A stretch of 29,574 nt of DNA from JAUWQU01 sp964564285 (GTDB taxonomy: Bacteria; Planctomycetota; Phycisphaerae; SM23-33), in assembly GCA_964564285.1 (NCBI GenBank), contig CAZMBZ010000024.1, positions 1 to 29,574 of the forward strand. Direction: 5' to 3'. A program made the position numbers and the translations under genes. A model generated the notes under the pieces. The model was not told the DNA's origin. It was given only the letters and a program-made list of their open reading frames with translations, and searched no databases. Below, one piece after another: positions 26,056-29,574 of the stretch (position 1 is its first letter; every line of letters begins with the position of its first letter).

Positions 26056-26119
26056 GAGAGCGAACGACAGGGGCTCACATCAATGAGGGGACCCACTCGT
26101 CATCGCGGATAACATGTGC

Positions 26120-26194
26120 TCAGCACATGGCCGCGAAACTGAGAACAATGAAAAACACCATCTTCATTTTGCGGCGAATACTCTGACGACTCAT
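26120..26194 (-). CDS. 24-residue basic/hydrophobic peptide
   Basis: ATG at 26194, stop TGA at 26122-26120. The peptide starts MSRQSIRRKMKM (five basic residues) and continues with the hydrophobic stretch VFFIVLSFAAMC to the stop. The Shine-Dalgarno is AGGAGGTGAT (26207-26198), an almost full match to the 16S tail with seven bases between AGGAGG and the ATG; it is the best site in this window. An intrinsic terminator follows 65 bases after the stop. CATGTGC-TGA-GCACATG forms a 7-bp hairpin whose loop is the stop codon. It could be a membrane micropeptide, a type I toxin-like peptide, a leader peptide, or a lipoprotein-like signal with a terminal Cys. It resembles no family I know. Confidence 0.6.
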   Translation of the reverse strand: MSRQSIRRKMKMVFFIVLSFAAMC

Positions 26195-26270
26195 GGGATC
26201 ACCTCCTGGGCAATCGAGACTTCACTCGTTTCTACTACTGCTATATTTTACCGCGCATTCCCAAGGCGCG

Positions 26271-26301
26271 AAGGGTAAAACTCAAATCCTTACCCTTTTT
26301 T
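26271..26301 (+). terminator. Candidate plus-strand terminator / inverted repeat
   Basis: AAGGGTAA (26271-26278) pairs with TTACCCTT (26290-26297) over an 11-base loop, and T continues to 26301. As a plus-strand terminator it would end ligA transcripts that read through the minus-strand micropeptide gene. On the minus strand, TTGACA (26306-26301) sits directly beside the repeat, so it might instead be an operator. Confidence 0.5.
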
Positions 26302-26561
26302 GTCAATGGGGTTACGATAAAGTAATGCTGGCAAACCAGGCGGTTTTCGCAGATTAGTTAATCCTGGTAACAAGTGCGGTCTGCAAGGGCGTTGGCGCGG
26401 GTTGGAAGTCACGCAGTTGGCGGCAGAATCGCCGGTCGAACGTTATCCGGTGGTGCTCGCAGTCTCGCTTTCGCCAGCCGCGTGGAGCAAGGCAAGGCTT
26501 GCGCAAAAAACAGGCGAGCCCGGAAGGACCCGCCCGTAAAGTAGTTACCTGTAGGTTGGTA
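26302..26561. other. Intergenic region between the micropeptide and the PEP-CTERM gene
   Basis: Apart from the terminator at 26505-26534, about 200 bases hold no convincing gene. A short CCAGG/CCTGG inverted repeat at about 26337-26375 is too weak to interpret. The micropeptide promoter must lie between 26195 and about 26330. TTGACA (26306-26301) is a perfect -35 box but lacks a matching -10. TAAAAT (26250-26245) is a fair -10 box without a -35. Confidence 0.35.
26505..26534 (-). terminator. Intrinsic terminator of the PEP-CTERM gene
   Basis: On the minus strand, a 9-bp stem (26534-26526 with 26521-26513, two G:U pairs) closes a TTCC loop and is followed by TGTTTTTTG with six T at 26510-26505. 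It begins 28 bases after the stop codon at 26562. Confidence 0.8.
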
Positions 26562-27425
26562 TCATCGCCTGCGACGGCGAATCAGCACCATGCCTCCCAT
26601 CGCCAGCAGCGCGAGAGTGGCTGGCTCGGGAATAACCATGACCTTGAAGGGGTCGTAGCTGTTGACGTCCCAACCTAACGTGCCGACGAGCCCGGTGAAG
26701 TCCGCGCGTCCAGCCACGCCGATGGCGATGCCGTCGGGGTCGAGCTCATCATTCATAGAACCCGTGCCAATGTCTGTGGCACCCGTCGCCGCAAACATGC
26801 CGCCGTTTGCGCTGGTATCACCCACGGTCGCGTTCGGGCGGAACGTCGTGAAGAACTCATCGGAGGGGAAGGATATGTCCCAGCCTGGGACGGAATTGAA
26901 GGTCCAGATCAACTGGCCATCGGTAACCGTAGGATAGGTGTTGCCCACTCGGGCCGTCGGGCCTGGCGTGGGGTCGAAATCCGGGGTACTGTCCTCGAAG
27001 AAAGCGGCATGCATGCCGATGCCATGGATATCCTGGGTCACCGCCCCTCCCACGTCGGTCTGGTCCAGGTAGGTGTCCCGTTCGCCCCACAAGAAACCCG
27101 TAATCTCCGTGGGCGAAGTCCAGCGGTTGTAATAGTCGATGGTCCCGGTGATGTCCGCGATGCTATCCACTCGGAAGATGCCCCAACTGTCTTCGCTGGG
27201 CAAGCCACCTGCCGGTCCTATCTGGCTCAGACCGTCAAGAGTCGTATCGCCCATCCAGTTCCCGTTCTGGACGTTGTAGCGGGTGCCAACGTCGTAATTC
27301 CTGTAATTGACGACAATTGGACCGTTAGAAATGGGAACTCCGTCTATAATCATCCCGGCCCCCGCCGTTCCAGCCATCCCAAGAACCAGTATCGTAAACA
27401 ATGCTATAGCTGTTATTGCCCTCAT
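26562..27425 (-). CDS. Exported PEP-CTERM sorting-signal protein
   Basis: 287 aa from the ATG at 27425, preceded by GAGGAGT; the open frame continues upstream to 27563 but this start gives the signal peptide MRAITAIALFTILVLGMAGTAGA/G. The C-terminus VIPEPATLALLAMGG followed by VLIRRRRR is a textbook PEP-CTERM signal: P-E-P motif, transmembrane helix, Arg cluster. By family knowledge the tail is recognised by an exosortase and the protein is anchored to or released from the envelope. The middle is rich in Gly, Thr and Asp (DFDPTPGPTARVGNTYPT) with no recognised domain and is probably a beta-rich surface protein. No exosortase is in this window. Confidence 0.88.
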   Translation of the reverse strand: MRAITAIALFTILVLGMAGTAGAGMIIDGVPISNGPIVVNYRNYDVGTRYNVQNGNWMGDTTLDGLSQIGPAGGLPSEDSWGIFRVDSIADITGTIDYYNRWTSPTEITGFLWGERDTYLDQTDVGGAVTQDIHGIGMHAAFFEDSTPDFDPTPGPTARVGNTYPTVTDGQLIWTFNSVPGWDISFPSDEFFTTFRPNATVGDTSANGGMFAATGATDIGTGSMNDELDPDGIAIGVAGRADFTGLVGTLGWDVNSYDPFKVMVIPEPATLALLAMGGMVLIRRRRR

Positions 27426-27535
27426 CTTACGACTCCTCTCTAGACTTGTTGCACTGAAGCCAGTTGAAGTTCCTGCACCGTATTTCTCAGAAAGTGTTTC
27501 TTCAACAAACAAGCACATATACCCACCCATCGAGT

Positions 27536-27563
27536 ATCCTACCAAAAGATCGCCATTAGTCAA
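27536..27563 (-). promoter_or_regulatory. Candidate promoter of the PEP-CTERM gene
   Basis: On the minus strand, TTGACT (27563-27558) and TAGGAT (27541-27536), 16 bases apart, about 110 bases upstream of the ATG. The -35 is strong (5/6) and the -10 is fair (4/6). Confidence 0.4.
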
Positions 27564-27759
27564 GTTAAATCTGAAAACAAAACTGTTTTTTTCTACCCGC
27601 GAGGCTCGGACACCAACGGGAGTTGTCTCATAAGCCGACGATGGACCTCAAGCAAGTATAGCGCTTCTGGCAGGCGATGTCGGAAATTTCCCACACACAT
27701 GTCGGCAAAACGAACAAAGCGTATTCGCAAGTCTTTTAATGTGTGACAATTGTGCTTTC

Positions 27760-27920
27760 TGACGCTTGCATGCGTAGCTACCCAGACCACGGATGCTCAC
27801 ACTGAATATCAGCATCATCACGGGCTCGCGCATCACTGCGAGCAGGACGGGATCATCGCTGTTGACAAGCCAGCCGTTTGTACCCACTTGGCCGGCCAAA
27901 TCCGACCTCGCGGTCACGCC
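27760..27920 (-). pseudogene. Decayed 3' fragment of a second PEP-CTERM gene
   Basis: Read on the minus strand from 27920, the frame gives GVTARSDLAGQVGTNGW followed by LVNSDDPVLLAVMREP. The C-terminal part of the intact neighbour reads GVAGRADFTGLVGTLGW then DVNSYDPFKVMVIPEP. The two align without gaps through 33 residues, about half identical. After that the remnant has lost the P-E-P Pro (REP), the clean helix and the Arg cluster. The 5' four fifths of the gene is missing. The homology ends about where the direct repeat at 27930 begins, suggesting a rearrangement joint there. The bases between this remnant and the intact gene (27564-27759) show no gene. Confidence 0.7.
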
Positions 27921-27929
27921 GAAAAGGCG

Positions 27930-27972
27930 GGTTGAATCTTGGCGGGGAAATAAGGTATATGCTTGCTGGTAA
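27930..27972 (+). repeat. 43-bp direct repeat, copy A (promoter-like)
   Basis: Matches 28639-28681 at 38 of 43 bases. It contains TTGAAT (27932-27937), an 18-base spacer and TATATG (27956-27961), so it can act as a promoter about 170 bases before the split membrane-protein gene. The sequence just before it (AAGGCGGGTTGA) also resembles the 3' end of that gene (AAGGTGGGTTGA), so the copy may be the tail of a lost duplicate. Confidence 0.75.
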
Positions 27973-28134
27973 ATTATTTACGCCCGACTTCAGCCCAAGC
28001 GGTTGTGACTCGTCCGGGGCAACACTGACGACACCATCGGCGTGTGCGATTGGCTCGGGGAACGATGTGGAGTTGTACAGCCCTAAGAAGAGGCTATTTC
28101 GTGCGTTAGCTAAGATAGCGGAAAGGAGTACTGG

Positions 28135-28644
28135 ATGATGAATAGTGCAGAAAAGACGTTGCGGCGAATTCGAATTCTTCTGGCTTTGTTCCTGGTTGGG
28201 CTTGTCGCCAGTGGCATTACGGCCTTGCCCTTGGAGTGGGAAATAGACATGCTTGCAGCCTGGATGGGCATCCCGGCCGGGGCGGGGCCGGAATCACTTG
28301 ACGGGCTTGCGAGATGGATCGCGTTCGTTCGTGAAGGGCTGCATGTCACCGGGTAGCAGTATCCGTTTATCGCATATGGCACGGACTGGCTGGCGTTCGC
28401 GCATCTGATGATTGCCATTGTCTTTATCGGATCTTTGGTAGACCCGGTGCGGAACGTATGGGTGATCACATTCGGCCTGATCGCGTGTGCGGCGGTGGTA
28501 CCAATGGCCATGATCTTTGGCGGCGTACGGGGGATTCCCTTTAACTGGCGGCTTATCGATTGTGCCTTTGGCCTGGCCGGGGCCATACCGCTTGGCCTGG
28601 CGCGGCTGTACGTGGCCCGGCTGGGGGCGTATAAGGTGGGTTGA
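28135..28644 (+). pseudogene. Four-helix membrane protein gene split by an in-frame amber codon
   Basis: AAAGGAG six bases before the ATG at 28135 opens a frame of 73 codons ending at TAG (28354-28356). The same frame then continues without another stop to TGA at 28642-28644, giving 169 codons in all. Four hydrophobic helices can be seen, one before the TAG (ILLALFLVGLVASGITAL) and three after it (LAFAHLMIAIVFIGSL, VWVITFGLIACAAVVPMAM, FGLAGAIPLGLARLYV). The sequence right after the TAG (QYPFIAYGTDWLAFAH) looks strongly conserved, as if this was one protein. A nonsense mutation, a sequencing error or stop read-through would all explain it. I recall similar short membrane proteins in Bacteroidetes and Planctomycetes but no function. 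Confidence 0.75.
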
Positions 28645-28681
28645 ATCTCGGTGGGGGTATAAGGTATAAGCTTGCTGGTAA
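28639..28681 (+). repeat. 43-bp direct repeat, copy B (promoter of the kinase gene)
   Basis: Second copy of the repeat at 27930-27972. It holds TTGAAT (28641-28646), 18 bases and TATAAG (28665-28670), ending 53 bases before the kinase ATG. The stop codon TGA of the split membrane-protein gene lies inside the TTGAAT box. Confidence 0.75.
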
Positions 28682-28734
28682 GGCATGTATGTCCAAATGG
28701 GCGCCGACAGCGGCGATAATGGGAGATTGTTTTC

Positions 28735-29574
28735 ATGAGCGATCGACATCAGTTTCTCGCGGTGGACCTTGGGGCCGAGAGCGGTAGGGGGGAGATAGTC
28801 ACACTCGAGGGCGGCAAGGTGAGCATGGAGGAAATTCACCGCTTTCCGACCCGCAACGTTCATTTGGGTGACACGCGTTACTGGGATTTCCCCGCCATCT
28901 ACGCCGAGGTAGTCCAGGCGATGAAGCTCTGCACGGCCCGCGGCGTCAGGCCGGCATCGGTGAGCATCGACACGTGGGGCGTGGACTTCGGCCTGCTCGG
29001 CGCCGATGGGGCGCTGCTGGGCAACCCGGTCCATTACCGCGACGCTCGGACTGATGGCATACACGCCCAGGCGGCGAAAGTAATGCCAATCGAGGACATT
29101 TTCATGGCCACGGCACTGCACACGATGCCGATCAACACGTTGTTTCAGCTTCACGCGATGCAACTTGGGCGCTCGCGAGTGCTGGAACTGGCCGAGACCT
29201 TCTTGATGGTGCCGGACCTGCTGGCGTACTTCCTGACCGGCGTTAAAGCGTGCGAGCTGTCGATCGCCCAGACGTCGCAACTGGTCGGCACCGACCGCAA
29301 ATGGTCCGAACACATTATCGGACGTTTCGGGCTGTCGAGGCCGATGTTCCCCGGGCTCATCGAGCCGGCCAGCGTAATAGGACCCATGACGCCGAAGGTG
29401 GCCGAGCTTACGGGCATGGGCGACGTGCCTTTGGTGGCTTGCGCTTCCCACGACACCAGTGCCGCCGTTGCCGCCGTGCCGGCAGACGGCGACGACTGGG
29501 CATTCCTCAGTTGCGGCACTTGGAGCATTCTCGGGCGAATGGTCGATGAGCCCATCGCCACGCGGGCATGCTAT
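28735..29574 (+). CDS. rhaB: Rhamnulokinase-type FGGY carbohydrate kinase (partial, 3' end beyond window)
   Basis: 280 codons are present and the frame is still open at the right edge; full family members have about 480-500 aa. GGGAGA precedes the ATG. The FGGY N-terminal phosphate-binding loop AVDLGAESGRGEI, the rhamnulokinase-like RFPTRNV...RYWDFPAIYAEV segment, SIDTWGVDFGLL with the catalytic-region Asp, PVHYRDARTDG, and ASHDTSAAVAAVP followed by FLSCGTWSILG all fit RhaB, which phosphorylates L-rhamnulose for splitting by an aldolase. L-fuculokinase is the main alternative, but YRDARTDG and SCGTWS favour rhamnulokinase. Promoter and spacing are provided by repeat copy B. Confidence 0.88.
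   Translation, partial: MSDRHQFLAVDLGAESGRGEIVTLEGGKVSMEEIHRFPTRNVHLGDTRYWDFPAIYAEVVQAMKLCTARGVRPASVSIDTWGVDFGLLGADGALLGNPVHYRDARTDGIHAQAAKVMPIEDIFMATALHTMPINTLFQLHAMQLGRSRVLELAETFLMVPDLLAYFLTGVKACELSIAQTSQLVGTDRKWSEHIIGRFGLSRPMFPGLIEPASVIGPMTPKVAELTGMGDVPLVACASHDTSAAVAAVPADGDDWAFLSCGTWSILGRMVDEPIATRACY

Noticed and set aside
27593..27790. 65-codon minus-strand frame upstream of the PEP-CTERM gene, considered as a transposase remnant
   Set aside because: No transposase motif is visible, there is no ribosome-binding site, and no inverted repeats flank it.
28354..28356. Pyrrolysine or other programmed recoding at the amber codon
   Set aside because: Nothing in the window suggests a Pyl system, and the protein resembles no methylamine methyltransferase. 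A mutation or base-call error is simpler.
1..29574. CRISPR array, rRNA, or complete insertion sequence
   Set aside because: No regularly spaced repeats, no rRNA-like stretches, and no transposase with terminal repeats were seen on either strand.

Overview
The window reads as a Planctomycetota chromosome, probably class Phycisphaerae. The signs are a GC-rich genome with many short intergenic gaps, exported sulfatase-type and glycoside-hydrolase proteins, a PDZ/alpha-alpha-toroid protein, a ThuA-like exported protein, prepilin-like proteins with IYKGENDG-type bodies, and a PEP-CTERM protein. This is inference from gene content; there is no rRNA or other marker to fix the lineage.

Region 1 (1-11,315): the tail of an unidentified gene, a 199-bp imperfect palindrome, then five same-strand genes. 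These are a TIM-barrel/sulfatase fusion whose sulfatase half has lost nearly all catalytic residues, a PDZ plus toroid/HEAT-like exported protein, a UroD-superfamily protein, and two tandem GH95-like proteins. It looks like an accessory polysaccharide-handling locus. The last gene in the window, a rhamnulokinase-type kinase cut by the window edge, fits deoxysugar metabolism but lies 17 kb away.

Region 2 (11,620-20,602): mostly core or semi-core genes. In order: class II fructose-bisphosphate aldolase, a strong bidirectional terminator, an exported ThuA-like protein (-), tyrosyl-tRNA synthetase (-), a lipoprotein of unknown function (+), a bifunctional-nuclease-domain protein (-), a FAD-dependent oxidoreductase (-), an unknown membrane protein (+) and a lipoprotein peptidoglycan amidase (+).

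Region 3 (20,603-25,998): two tandem paralogous prepilin-like genes, each preceded by a -10 box and a GGCC/GGCC leader hairpin, then an apparent ndk - cupin - ligA operon. LigA carries a duplicated Cys4 zinc finger.

Region 4 (25,999-28,734): a sparse, lower-GC, rearranged stretch. It holds a 24-codon minus-strand gene with a near-perfect Shine-Dalgarno and an intrinsic terminator, a PEP-CTERM gene (-), a decayed remnant of a second PEP-CTERM gene, a four-helix membrane protein gene split by an in-frame amber codon, and a 43-bp promoter-like direct repeat on both sides of that gene. Rhamnulokinase begins after the second repeat copy.

All homology statements come from motif recognition by eye; no database search was run.
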